DNA of 63,847 nt from JAXDBW01 sp034678405 (GCA_034678405.1 JAXDBW010000011.1:1-63847), one strand, 5' to 3'. Positions 54,462 through 62,362 are shown, numbered from the stretch's first letter. Numbers and translations: made by a program. The notes: generated from the letters alone by a model not told the origin.

Positions 54462-54740
54462 CTACTTTTCTTGTCCGCAAGAAAAGTAGTACACCTGCCC
54501 GCCATCGCTACGCTCAGGCGGGGCAAGGCGGGAAAGAACTCCCGCCAAGACAAAGAAATTAACCCGCACAGGCTCGTCGTCCTTTCGCGATGTAACTCGC
54601 TTTTCGTCCAGCTTCGCCGGGCTCATACGCTCGAACATGCATCGCGATCCGCCAGAGGCGGACCATGCCTCCTCACTCCGTGTGCGCCCGCCCCGCCAGA
54701 CCGGCAGGTCGGGCTGGGTAACATTTCTTTGTGATTGGCG
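54462..54740. repeat. Composite palindromic intergenic repeat block
   Basis: A 280-base stretch made of hairpins: CTACTTTTCTTG/CAAGAAAAGTAG (54462-54473 with 54478-54489), GGCGGG/CCCGCC (54527-54532 with 54541-54546), TCGCGATG/CATCGCGA (54585-54592 with 54640-54647) and TCCGCC/GGCGGA (54648-54653 with 54657-54662), then more CCGCC-type pieces. It is GC-rich between A/T-rich flanks, carries no convincing gene and has the look of the dispersed intergenic repeats in some CPR genomes. Confidence 0.6.
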
Positions 54741-54802
54741 GATTTTTAGATTTCATAAGTGCTTATGTTAGCCAAAAATTGCTTATTGATAAGTGTCACC
54801 TC

Positions 54803-54831
54803 TTGACTTTTTGCCAGAGGGGGTGTATGAT
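54803..54831 (+). promoter_or_regulatory. Promoter of the LysM-like membrane protein gene
   Basis: TTGACT (54803-54808), a 17-base spacer and TATGAT (54826-54831). The leader is about 185 bases long. Confidence 0.7.
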
Positions 54832-54943
54832 GCTAGGTTACATTTTTTGTCTTCAATCACTATTTTTGCCAGTGCTTGTTTGACTGCTGAGGAGAGAGAG
54901 TATCAGCAGCAGCCAGATTGGCACCAAAAATACATTGAAAAAA

Positions 54944-55002
54944 CACTGTAGGTTGGGACGGTCATAACAAGCCGATCTGGTAGTCCGCAAACAACCACAG
55001 TG
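54944..55002 (+). promoter_or_regulatory. Long leader hairpin before the LysM-like gene
   Basis: CACTGT-A-GGTTG-GGAC (54944-54959) pairs with GTCC (54983-54986), CAACC (54992-54996) and ACAGTG (54997-55002). The stem ends ten bases before AAGGAGG. A smaller hairpin CTGCTGA/TCAGCAG lies upstream (54884-54909). Confidence 0.5.
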
Positions 55003-55024
55003 CAAACTTTTTGAAGGAGGTCAC

Positions 55025-56272
55025 GTGAAAACACGTAACCTAGTCTTTCTCGTCGTCCTGGTCGCCCTCTGCGCGATCGGTACCAACGCCTACAACAGAC
55101 AGTGGAACCCCATCAACATCGGGGATCCGATCACCGGCGTCACGCTGTCGCCCAGTGACAGTGTGTATCTCGAAGGCTACCGGCATCTCAGCCACGAGCG
55201 GCAAATCGCACTGGCATGGCTTCATGTGAAGGGACGGAACAGCTACTCGTATCCGAATCCCGACCTCGTCATGCCGGGAGACACGCTGCTCATCCCGCTG
55301 GGCAACTACTATGTTGCACGGTCGGGCGGTACGGATCACATGTGGAACGCCGCAGCGTTGTTTGTGGCGAAAATCGTGCGTCCGTATCTCGACGGTGTGC
55401 TGCCGGTTGTAGTGCCAACGCCGACGGTCGACTCGTCTACTGTCAGTGATACCATGGCCGCCGTGAACACTCATGATGGTTTGCGTATCCCGTGGTGGGG
55501 GTATGTGCTTCTGGGCCTGATTCTCCTTGGCATCGCGCTGTTTGCCTGGTACAACAGTCGCAGTCAGCGGCACAATGAGGAGACGGCTACGTCAGAGCGC
55601 GAGCAGTATGAGCGGAGCCTGAAATTCGTTCCGGATCCGCCGAGCTTCAAGAAAGCCGCCGACGACGAAGTCGTCCGTACGGCTGACGAAGCGGCTAAGC
55701 GCGCGTTTGGTCGCGGCGTCCAGGTCATCGGACCGGTCGAGCGGGGCTACATCAGCGGCGAACAGCAGATGTTCAATGCCAATGGTACTCATCGCTTTGA
55801 AACCTTCGCCAATGAGCCTGGATACCGGGCTCGGGTTCGCTTCGCGAACGGAACCGAACGGTTGGTGGTGTGCCGCTGGGCATGCTTCAACCCGGTGTAC
55901 AGCTTGGCAGACGCCGAGTTCACTGGCACCTTCCGTCCGGAAGGGAGCAGTGTGGCTCAGGAGATCCCTCGGATCTCCGGTATGCAGACCTCCATGCTGT
56001 ACAATTCGATTAACGGCAGTGAGCGGGAGTTCACCGCAGATGATCTGCCGGACACGACCGACGGGCATTCTCAGGAAGCCTCGAAACCGGCGACCACGTC
56101 CTCGACCCCGGGAAAACACAGCTTCACGAAGCTGATGGTTTCGAAGGAGAAGGGACTGACGGCAGAGGGAGACATTCAGCTCAGTACGAACGAGCTGTAC
56201 AACGTCCTCTATCAGGTCACCGGGCGTCACCCGAACGACCTGAAGAAGGGCAACAAGCCTTCGAACAAGTAG
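55025..56272 (+). CDS. Exported membrane protein with a LysM-like domain
   Basis: A 415-residue protein read from GTG behind AAGGAGG. A signal sequence (about 1-22) is followed by a region (about 40-95) that resembles LysM, ending PGDTLLIPLGNYY, then a Thr/Val/Pro linker, a transmembrane helix (about 157-176) and a 235-residue cytoplasmic part. The cytoplasmic part starts with charged helices and continues with a compact beta-rich segment (about 235-310) that I do not recognise, then a disordered linker. It may sense or bind the wall outside and signal inside. It forms its own transcription unit with a strong promoter and terminator. Confidence 0.65.
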   Translation: MKTRNLVFLVVLVALCAIGTNAYNRQWNPINIGDPITGVTLSPSDSVYLEGYRHLSHERQIALAWLHVKGRNSYSYPNPDLVMPGDTLLIPLGNYYVARSGGTDHMWNAAALFVAKIVRPYLDGVLPVVVPTPTVDSSTVSDTMAAVNTHDGLRIPWWGYVLLGLILLGIALFAWYNSRSQRHNEETATSEREQYERSLKFVPDPPSFKKAADDEVVRTADEAAKRAFGRGVQVIGPVERGYISGEQQMFNANGTHRFETFANEPGYRARVRFANGTERLVVCRWACFNPVYSLADAEFTGTFRPEGSSVAQEIPRISGMQTSMLYNSINGSEREFTADDLPDTTDGHSQEASKPATTSSTPGKHSFTKLMVSKEKGLTAEGDIQLSTNELYNVLYQVTGRHPNDLKKGNKPSNK

Positions 56273-56311
56273 CACCTTTGGTCAGTTGATTCATGAGAAT
56301 CACTGATCACC

Positions 56312-56347
56312 CCGCCTATACGACTAGTTCGTGTAGGCGGTTTTTTT
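56312..56347 (+). terminator. Intrinsic terminator of the LysM-like gene
   Basis: CCGCCTATACGA (56312-56323) pairs with TCGTGTAGGCGG (56329-56340), with one T-G pair, followed by seven T residues. Confidence 0.93.
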
Positions 56348-56350
56348 ATT

Positions 56351-56390
56351 CAAGAAAAGGAAAAGCGCAGACTCGGGCGAGTCTGCGCTT
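56351..56390 (-). terminator. Intrinsic terminator of the radical SAM gene
   Basis: On the minus strand, AAGCGCAGACT (56390-56380) pairs with AGTCTGCGCTT (56373-56363), followed by a T/C-rich tail. Confidence 0.75.
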
Positions 56391-56416
56391 AGGAAAGAGC
56401 TGTTGCGGAAGTAGTA

Positions 56417-57535
56417 TTATGCCAGCGGATTACCGACGGCATCGCCGATCAAGTCGCACATGCGACAGGCGACACAGCCCGCCCGATCGGTAGAGGTCAT
56501 GCCAGCCCGTCGCATCTGGTCGGCTGTGTAGTGCAGAACACTGAGGAATTCGGCCCAGTCGGCCTGTGCAGCGAAGGGATACCCGGGGATGTCCTCAAAC
56601 GTCCGCCCGGCTAGCGGGGAGGGGATGACCCCGTAGCTGATAGCGGTGTCAATACCCTCCTTGAGAGAGTCGATCGGCTCCGTCCCGACGACGAAACACG
56701 ACGACACCCGGCCGCGACCAAATACCTCGACTCCGCGCTGGAATGCGTCGAGATACTGAGTGCGGGGACAGAGATTATCCTTGCCGGGGAGGGTACTCCG
56801 GCGAATGGTCGGAGCCCAGCATTCCAGATTCATCATCAGGCTGGCGGCTCCCGCCTCGGCCAGCCGATTGATCCAGCGGAGATCTTCAGGCGGCGTGATT
56901 TCGATGGCAATCGGCAACTGCGGGAACCGCTTGGCGATGACCGTCACGACCGGTACCATGAGCTCCATGCCCCGCCCAGCGTGCAGCGTCATGCCGCCAT
57001 TCAGGGTGAGGCCACCGTACTGGTCCAGGGGAATGCGCTCAAGCGCGGCGATGATGAGTTCCGGTTTTTTTCTGATCAGCCGTGGGTCACGGTTCGGCAG
57101 GGAGCGGTTAATCACGCAGAAGGTGCACTGCGTACCATGGCTGAAGAGCGTGCAGTCTTCGTAGATTGAGCCAGCCAGCTGGCGATTGTGTGCGGTGAGG
57201 ATCTGTGTGATGGGAAACCCGAGCACCTGTCGGTCATACCAATCCGGTGCCGGCAGTACCGTCGCGGTGGTCAGCGTCAGGCTGGCTAGCTGGATAGCGA
57301 TCCGGTTATCGGCCTGGTGTACTGCGGTGAGCACGGTCGGTCGGCTGTGGTAGATGGGCGCATTGACGTAGAGGCCACTGGCCAGTCGCATTTTGCCGCC
57401 GGAGCTGAGGCCTCCTCGTTTGATGCCATGAGGGTTTTGGGCGGCGAAGAGCGCCGCAGTGGCGTCATCCACAGCCATGCCCTCACAGAGCAGCTGTGCT
57501 TTTACGCGCAGTTCAGGGAGTGACACAGTATTCAT
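56417..57535 (-). CDS. Atypical radical SAM enzyme
   Basis: A 372-residue protein. The start at 57535 follows AAAGGAG; the longer TTG-started frame reaches into the leader. Three cysteines, Cys128, Cys137 and Cys140 (CTLFSHGTQCTFC), form a CX8CX2C cluster motif in place of the usual CX3CX2C. Gly-rich LTLNGGMTL and IAIEITPPEDLRW fit strands of a radical SAM barrel. The last 20 residues carry CVACRMC (Cys354, 357, 360), possibly a second cluster. The substrate is unknown; BioB-like or wyosine-like enzymes are alternatives. It is a single-gene unit with a structured leader. Confidence 0.7.
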   Translation of the reverse strand: MNTVSLPELRVKAQLLCEGMAVDDATAALFAAQNPHGIKRGGLSSGGKMRLASGLYVNAPIYHSRPTVLTAVHQADNRIAIQLASLTLTTATVLPAPDWYDRQVLGFPITQILTAHNRQLAGSIYEDCTLFSHGTQCTFCVINRSLPNRDPRLIRKKPELIIAALERIPLDQYGGLTLNGGMTLHAGRGMELMVPVVTVIAKRFPQLPIAIEITPPEDLRWINRLAEAGAASLMMNLECWAPTIRRSTLPGKDNLCPRTQYLDAFQRGVEVFGRGRVSSCFVVGTEPIDSLKEGIDTAISYGVIPSPLAGRTFEDIPGYPFAAQADWAEFLSVLHYTADQMRRAGMTSTDRAGCVACRMCDLIGDAVGNPLA

Positions 57536-57683
57536 GCGAATACTCCTTTTAGTAAATAGTGATGATGGCAACCCACAGTATGGGCCTGTCGATCGGATGA
57601 TTCCGATCGAGCCGTTTGTGAAGGAACAATTGTACGTATTGATCAATGAACAAATACAAAAACACCTCTTCTGAACGAAGAGG
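57536..57683 (-). promoter_or_regulatory. Candidate attenuator leader of the radical SAM gene
   Basis: On the minus strand a terminator-like hairpin CCTCTTC/GAAGAGG (57683-57665) with TTTTT after it lies 120 bases before the gene. A perfect 9-bp hairpin TCGATCGGA/TCCGATCGA (57610-57589) follows. The order suggests premature termination control of the downstream gene, or a stray terminator. No known riboswitch is recognised. Confidence 0.4.
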
Positions 57684-57851
57684 CGCGTGGGAAATCGCTA
57701 TACTATGCTAGACCATGTTTGTGTCCACGCGTACAGAGACCCCTTCGTCAGAAGCGGTTGCATGACCACCATGATGGCAGTTGGAGTTCTGTTGTCGCAG
57801 ATATATATTCATAGCAACAGCATTCTACAGCAGGAGCCACGCTCTGTCAAA

Positions 57852-57880
57852 TTGACAAACAATATCGAATAGTTTAGGAT
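57852..57880 (+). promoter_or_regulatory. Promoter of trpB2
   Basis: TTGACA (57852-57857), a 17-base spacer and TAGGAT (57875-57880). It predicts a 210-base leader before the TrpB2 core start. Confidence 0.75.
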
Positions 57881-57886
57881 AGCGAT

Positions 57887-58096
57887 ATGAGACATATATC
57901 TAACATTTCCTGGCAAAAAATAAGTCGCCGCTAGCGAAGTAGGTTTTCTATTGTCATGAAAACGCTACTCCCGCCCAGGGCGATTTTTTATTTGTCCTTA
58001 TCTTATTATCTATGGAATTTCAGTTCAAAACCAAAGCAACATTTTTCTGGCGATAGGTCGTCAGTAGCGTTTTTATTCACTCAATCACATATATCT
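57887..58096 (+). promoter_or_regulatory. Structured leader of trpB2
   Basis: GAAAACGCTACT (57958-57969) can pair with AGTAGCGTTTT (58063-58073), which is followed by a T-rich stretch. Inside is CGCC/GGCG (57972-57982) followed by six T residues. An ATG at 57957 is in frame with trpB2, and its first codons encode an aromatic-rich string, AIFYLSLSYYLWNF. This could be an attenuation leader or an N-terminal extension of the enzyme. No T-box or known riboswitch signature is visible. Confidence 0.45.
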
Positions 58097-59392
58097 ATGA
58101 ACCCAATAACCTTATCGGCACGCGAGGTGCCGACCCACTACTACAATATCCTCGCTGATTTACCCGTCGCGCCCGCGCCACCCCTGCATCCGGGTACGAA
58201 AGAGCCACTCGATCCATCAGCTCTGCTTGGATTGTTTCCGAAGGCACTCGTGGAACAAGAAACTAGTACTGAGCGGAAGATTGAAATTCCTGACGACGTG
58301 CGGACACTCTACCAGCGCTATCGTCCGACACCACTCTATCGGGCTGACCGGCTTGAGCGTGTGCTCGATACACCGGCTCGTATTTATTACAAATACGAGG
58401 GCGCGTCTCTGACCGGCAGCCACAAGCTCAATACCGCTCTGGCTCAGGCCTACTACAATAAGCAGGAGGGCATCACCACCCTGACGACGGAGACGGGCGC
58501 GGGGCAGTGGGGGATGGCGCTGTCGCTCGCGGCAAAACTATTCGGCATGGAGGCGCTCGTGTACTATGTCCGGCTGCATTTCCAGCAGAAACCATATCGA
58601 GTGAGCTATATGCGGATGCTGGGTGCGCAGGTACTCGCCTCACCAAGTCGTCAGACGAAGATCGGGCGGCAGTATCTCACGCAGGATCCAAATCATCCAG
58701 GCAGTCTCGGTATCGCCATCAGCGAAGCGATGGAGGCAGTCCAGGACGAACACACGAAGTACTCACTCGGTAGCGTGCTCAATCACGTACTCCTACATCA
58801 GACGGTGATTGGCCAGGAAGCGATGCGGCAAATGGAAAAAGCCGACGCCTATCCTGACGTCATCTATGGGTGCTTCGGCGGGGGGAGTAATCTCGCAGGC
58901 ATCAGTCTACCGTTTATCGGACAGAGCATTCGACAGAAACGACTAGTCCGAGTCGTGGCAGTGGAGCCGGAGAGTTGTCCCACCCTTTCCCAGGGGAAGT
59001 ATGATTATGACTTCGGGGATACCGCGGCTACTACACCGCTGCTCAAAATGTACTCGCTTGGTGCTGACTTCATTCCGCCGCGGATCCAGGCTGGCGGGCT
59101 TCGGTACCATGGGGCAGCTCCGCTGATCAGTCATCTCGTAGATCAGGGATACATTGAGCACGAAGCCGTTTCTCAAACGGCAGTCATGGAAGCGGCTCAG
59201 CAGTTTGTCCAAGCTGAGGGGATCCTCCCTGCTCCCGAGTCGGCGCACGCCATCCAGGCAGCGATCGACGAGGCACGTCGGTGCCAGGAATCAGGCGAAG
59301 CGAAAACAATCCTGATTAACATCTCAGGCCACGGATTTCTTGACTTGGGTGGGTATCAGGAGTTTCTCGAGGGAAAACTGGTAGTAAAGTAG
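58097..59392 (+). CDS. Tryptophan synthase beta-like protein TrpB2
   Basis: A 431-residue PLP enzyme of the TrpB2 type, which joins indole and serine and often works without TrpA. The PLP lysine is Lys110 in GSHKLNTAL, the phosphate loop is CFGGGSNLAG, and ETGAGQWGMAL and GGLRYHGAAPL are family blocks. The start at 58097 is preferred because homologues begin close to the ITLSAREVPTHYYNI string; a start at 57957 would add 47 residues. No trpA or other trp genes are present, so it may salvage indole. Confidence 0.92.
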   Translation: MNPITLSAREVPTHYYNILADLPVAPAPPLHPGTKEPLDPSALLGLFPKALVEQETSTERKIEIPDDVRTLYQRYRPTPLYRADRLERVLDTPARIYYKYEGASLTGSHKLNTALAQAYYNKQEGITTLTTETGAGQWGMALSLAAKLFGMEALVYYVRLHFQQKPYRVSYMRMLGAQVLASPSRQTKIGRQYLTQDPNHPGSLGIAISEAMEAVQDEHTKYSLGSVLNHVLLHQTVIGQEAMRQMEKADAYPDVIYGCFGGGSNLAGISLPFIGQSIRQKRLVRVVAVEPESCPTLSQGKYDYDFGDTAATTPLLKMYSLGADFIPPRIQAGGLRYHGAAPLISHLVDQGYIEHEAVSQTAVMEAAQQFVQAEGILPAPESAHAIQAAIDEARRCQESGEAKTILINISGHGFLDLGGYQEFLEGKLVVK

Positions 59393-59410
59393 TCCTGTCG
59401 TTATCTTGGA

Positions 59411-59443
59411 CAATAACGCCTCCCTTCATGGGAGGTGTTATTG
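59411..59443. terminator. Bidirectional terminator between trpB2 and the CYTH gene
   Basis: CAATAACGCCTCCC (59411-59424) pairs with GGGAGGTGTTATTG (59430-59443) with one G-T pair. Confidence 0.8.
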
Positions 59444-59983
59444 TTATATCAATTTATGCCAGTTAGCCTCGTACTCGGCAAATCGTTTCTCAAATTCACT
59501 GCGGGGGGTGAGTGGGATCTGCAGCTCCTTCAGTTTTTCGTGCAGCATCGTCAGAGCGGTCGGTCGCTCATCCGGCGTACACATTTTCTCGAGCTCGATG
59601 ATTTTGCCATACCCTTTCGTATCGTCCAGCGAGACATTGATCCCGTCCCAGTCAAACTGCATCCGGTGGCGGAGCCATTTGATTTTGACCCGATGTCCCA
59701 GGGTAAGAAATATTTTCAATACCTTATCGAAATCATGCTGGTTGAACTGGACCTCGGTTTCTTCGCGCGCATCGTCGTGAATGTCTCCCGATTTCATCCA
59801 CATCTTCGCCGTATACTTTCCCCGCTGGAGCCGGACATCTTCGTCGTTATGCAGGTAGATGGTTTCCTGCTCATCCTCGGTGAGGAGGTCGGCATGTTTC
59901 GTAAAAAACTCAAGCAGGCGTTTATATTGTTCATCATCGATGAAGCTGCGGATCTCTACTTCGATGTTTTTTTCAGTTGTCAC
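59444..59983 (-). CDS. CYTH-domain protein (CyaB/ThTPase-like)
   Basis: A 179-residue CYTH triphosphate tunnel protein. The signature EVEIR (Glu8, Glu10, Arg12) opens the protein, and alternating basic and acidic residues (RLQRGKYTAKMWMK, EETEVQF, GYGKIIELEK) should line the tunnel. Members hydrolyse triphosphates or make cAMP (CyaB type); which applies is not evident. It is coupled by a four-base overlap to the upstream HAD gene. Confidence 0.85.
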   Translation of the reverse strand: MTTEKNIEVEIRSFIDDEQYKRLLEFFTKHADLLTEDEQETIYLHNDEDVRLQRGKYTAKMWMKSGDIHDDAREETEVQFNQHDFDKVLKIFLTLGHRVKIKWLRHRMQFDWDGINVSLDDTKGYGKIIELEKMCTPDERPTALTMLHEKLKELQIPLTPRSEFEKRFAEYEANWHKLI

Positions 59984-60432
59984 AATGAGTCTAGTAATGA
60001 TGAGATGATAGGTATAACTTCCGCAAGTGTATGTACTGTGTAGCTCGGCTGTTCTTGGTTATTTTCAGGGAGCTCAGTTGCAAATTTCCCCCGCTGTATC
60101 CAGATGGTGGTGGCGCCAAACGTATTTCCATAGGTAATTTCCCGCTTGATACGATCACCAATCACGATCCACTCTTTCGCTGGCCATCTGCTTTGGATAT
60201 CGTCGAAGGTCGCCTGCGATTTATGCGCGGTCACAATGATGTGATCAAAAAAAGGGTCTAGGCCGAGTCGGGTAATAAGTTCGCGCCGTCCCGGTCCCGC
60301 CGCACTGACTAGAAATATGCGGGTCTCCTCATGCCGGCACGCATCGAGCAGGGCGAGGGCATCTGGGTGAAGCGTGTCGACGCCTGGGTCATAGAGCGTA
60401 CGATTGAAATCGATGATGATGCCGGTCTGCAT
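59980..60432 (-). CDS. Small HAD-like hydrolase
   Basis: A 150-residue HAD protein without a cap domain. Motif I reads DFNRT (Asp8, Asn10): the nucleophile is present but the usual second Asp is Asn, which may reduce phosphatase activity. Motif II is LVSAAGPG and the final acidic motif is VIGDRIKREI, followed by the TIWIQRGKF segment seen in HAD enzymes. It leads a two-gene operon with the CYTH protein, so both may act on related phosphate compounds. Confidence 0.75.
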   Translation of the reverse strand: MQTGIIIDFNRTLYDPGVDTLHPDALALLDACRHEETRIFLVSAAGPGRRELITRLGLDPFFDHIIVTAHKSQATFDDIQSRWPAKEWIVIGDRIKREITYGNTFGATTIWIQRGKFATELPENNQEQPSYTVHTLAEVIPIISSLLDSL

Positions 60433-60494
60433 ATACTCTCAGCATTCCATGAAAGAGTCTTTATGTAAAGTATGTGATTTGGTATACTTTGTTA

Positions 60495-60666
60495 TGTTGC
60501 CCGTCAGTGTTATCGGGTAGACTATTACATTAATGGCGTTTTTCAAAGGAAGGTAGGGTTACCTATTTGAAACGCATCAATCTGTTTGGGGAGCTGATCG
60601 TCGTCGCACTGTAGGACGCACAGCCATTTCCGTTTGCCGGAGAGTCGTATGACTCTCCGGTTTTTT
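60495..60666 (+). ncRNA. Candidate small structured RNA
   Basis: A TATACT box (60483-60488) predicts a transcript starting near 60495. It contains a long hairpin (60536-60575): GCGTTT and CAAA pair with TTTG and AAACGC, and AGGTA pairs with TACCT at the tip. It ends in a very strong terminator at 60637-60666. There is no frame longer than about 15 codons, and the next gene has its own promoter downstream. It does not match a known family that I can recall. Confidence 0.5.
60637..60666 (+). terminator. Intrinsic terminator of the candidate small RNA
   Basis: CCGGAGAGTC (60637-60646), loop GTAT, GACTCTCCGG (60651-60660) and six T residues. Confidence 0.95.
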
Positions 60667-60724
60667 ATATTTAAGAAATCTTTTCCGGGAATTTTACATA
60701 TAGTGCCTTCGGCCGAGCCTATAG

Positions 60725-60753
60725 TTGACAGATTATATATATAAGGATAAGGT
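60725..60753 (+). promoter_or_regulatory. Promoter of the Ig/propeller lipoprotein gene
   Basis: TTGACA (60725-60730), a 17-base spacer and TAAGGT (60748-60753). The leader of about 70 bases is A/C-rich and ends in AGGAGG. Confidence 0.7.
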
Positions 60754-60827
60754 GCACTGAACAAAACACACAGCAAACATTGTTTACTTTTTCACAACCA
60801 AACCACTCTATTAGTTAGGAGGTCAGC

Positions 60828-62261
60828 ATGAAACGGCTGATTATGTTAGTGGCTATGATGGCTATCATGGCCGTTGTCTTCAACGCCTGCAGTAAAAGCG
60901 GAGACGCTGGTCCGACTGGACCGTCGACGCCTCCGGATACGACCAATCCTCGTATCCTGTCGGTCAACCCGCCGCAGAATAGTATCAATGTCACTTCGCT
61001 GGCTCAGATCAGGATTACTTTCTCAGAGCCGATCGATCCGGCGACCCTCGATACGATGAGCATCAGGCTGTTTTTCGGTCACTGGGGCGGCAATCCGCTC
61101 TCGTGTGCTTACACGACTTCAGGGAATGATGTCATCGTGACGCCGAACGTGCCGATCAATGACAATCAGCTCTACACCATCGACGTTACCAACCGGGTGA
61201 GGGATCTGGCCGGTCTTTCGTTTGGTCCCCAGACCCAGTGGCAGTACGCGACGATACCAATCCGTACGACAAACCCACAGACGTGGGGCGTCACCATCGG
61301 AGAAAGTACCGAACGGTCTACTAATATCCGACTCATCGAACCGCATTTGTCCGGGGGATATCTCGTGTGCGGTACCGATGCCGGACCGTGGGGGCGCAAT
61401 GAAGCGCTGGCAGTAATCCAGGCAGATGGCACGACCAGCTGGTTCCGTGACGAGATGTTTCGCCATGAATGGAGAGTTGATCCGTGGACGATAGCTCAGA
61501 CAAGCGGCGGCGGCATCGCCATGTTTGGCGGGGTCAATGAAGTCAGTAATGATGGTGTGTACTCCTTCGTCTATTCGACTGGGGGCGTTCCTGCCAACAA
61601 TCACTTCATTGGGTATGATTACTATCCCTACGCTGTCATCGGAAATGATCGCCAGACATTTTTCGTTTGCGGGTATGAGGCAGGGTGGATGCTGGCCGAG
61701 ATGAACTATTTCGGCACAATCCTCTGGTCGAAACGGGTACACTTTACTGAGTCGGCAACCGATTTGGTTCAGCTGCCAAATAAGAACATCGCACTCTGCG
61801 GCTTTGCCTTTGTCTATCCGCTGACCGAACGACAGATGGCGGTTGTAGTCACTGATGACACCGCTGGAGTTATCTGGCATCAGTCGTACGGCACTGGTCG
61901 CCTCGAGGCTCTCTGTTATACCCCAGCGGACCAGCTTATTACGGCCGGGTATAGTGGCGCCTCAGCTGGGCAGCAGATAGCGATCGGCATCGCCCTGGAC
62001 GGAACGAAGCTGTGGCAGGCAGAGCTCGGTGCCGGACTGGTGAGGGACATACGACCTCTCGCGGATGGCGGGGTGATAGTGCTCAGCACGCCAATGAGTC
62101 GCTACGGAATGATTCTGACGCGACTCGGTAGCGACGGTCAGATAGTCTGGCAGCGAAATCATGACGACATTCCCGAGCCGCATGGCATCCAGCCGGTCAG
62201 TGACGGCTATCTCATAGCCGCCGGTAATCTGTACAAGGTTGATCTGAATGGCAATTTTTAG
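60828..62261 (+). CDS. Lipoprotein with Ig-like and beta-propeller domains
   Basis: A 477-residue exported lipoprotein with lipobox FNAC (Cys21), then a Gly/Pro/Thr linker. Residues about 40-145 are a Big_5 (SbsA Ig-like) domain: PRILSVNPPQNSINVTS, ITFSEPIDPATL and LYTIDVTNRVRDLAG. Residues about 150-477 are repeated strands of a PQQ-like propeller (GGYLVCGTDA, GGGIAMFGGV, GGVIVLSTPM). No active site is apparent, so it may be a surface binding protein. AGGAGG supports the ATG. Confidence 0.78.
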   Translation: MKRLIMLVAMMAIMAVVFNACSKSGDAGPTGPSTPPDTTNPRILSVNPPQNSINVTSLAQIRITFSEPIDPATLDTMSIRLFFGHWGGNPLSCAYTTSGNDVIVTPNVPINDNQLYTIDVTNRVRDLAGLSFGPQTQWQYATIPIRTTNPQTWGVTIGESTERSTNIRLIEPHLSGGYLVCGTDAGPWGRNEALAVIQADGTTSWFRDEMFRHEWRVDPWTIAQTSGGGIAMFGGVNEVSNDGVYSFVYSTGGVPANNHFIGYDYYPYAVIGNDRQTFFVCGYEAGWMLAEMNYFGTILWSKRVHFTESATDLVQLPNKNIALCGFAFVYPLTERQMAVVVTDDTAGVIWHQSYGTGRLEALCYTPADQLITAGYSGASAGQQIAIGIALDGTKLWQAELGAGLVRDIRPLADGGVIVLSTPMSRYGMILTRLGSDGQIVWQRNHDDIPEPHGIQPVSDGYLIAAGNLYKVDLNGNF

Positions 62262-62287
62262 ATAGTCCCCATCCGGGCACTATCCGG

Positions 62288-62320
62288 GGCTGCAGTCTAT
62301 AATGACTGTAGCCTCTTTTT
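62288..62320 (+). terminator. Intrinsic terminator of the lipoprotein gene
   Basis: GGCTGCAGTC (62288-62297) pairs with GACTGTAGCC (62304-62313) with one G-T pair, then TC and five T residues. A GATAGT/ACTATC hairpin precedes it. Confidence 0.88.
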
Positions 62321-62334
62321 AATTGCATTTCCAC

Positions 62335-62362
62335 TTGTTTTCTCGTGGGAGCATGCTAGCAT
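62335..62362 (+). promoter_or_regulatory. Promoter of the Nudix gene
   Basis: TTGTTT (62335-62340), a 16-base spacer and TAGCAT (62357-62362). Only eight bases separate the -10 box from the ATG, so the mRNA should be leaderless or nearly so. Confidence 0.6.

Noticed and set aside
54471..54734. An 87-codon frame on the plus strand
   Set aside because: It lies wholly inside the palindromic repeat block, has biased Arg/Pro/Ser composition and no ribosome site; the repeat explains it.
57687..57872. A 61-codon frame between the radical SAM gene and trpB2
   Set aside because: No ribosome site, no recognisable domain, and it runs through the -35 box of trpB2; likely chance.
60567..60614. A 15-codon TTG frame inside the candidate small RNA
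   Set aside because: Its purine-rich ribosome-site candidate is buried in the hairpin and the start is TTG; too short to support as a gene.
60551..60641. Strings resembling the c-di-GMP-I (GEMM) riboswitch, such as GGTAGGGTTACC and GGACGCACAGCC
   Set aside because: The two strings occur in the reverse order to the GEMM aptamer, the receptor pairing is missing, and no regulated gene follows before the terminator.
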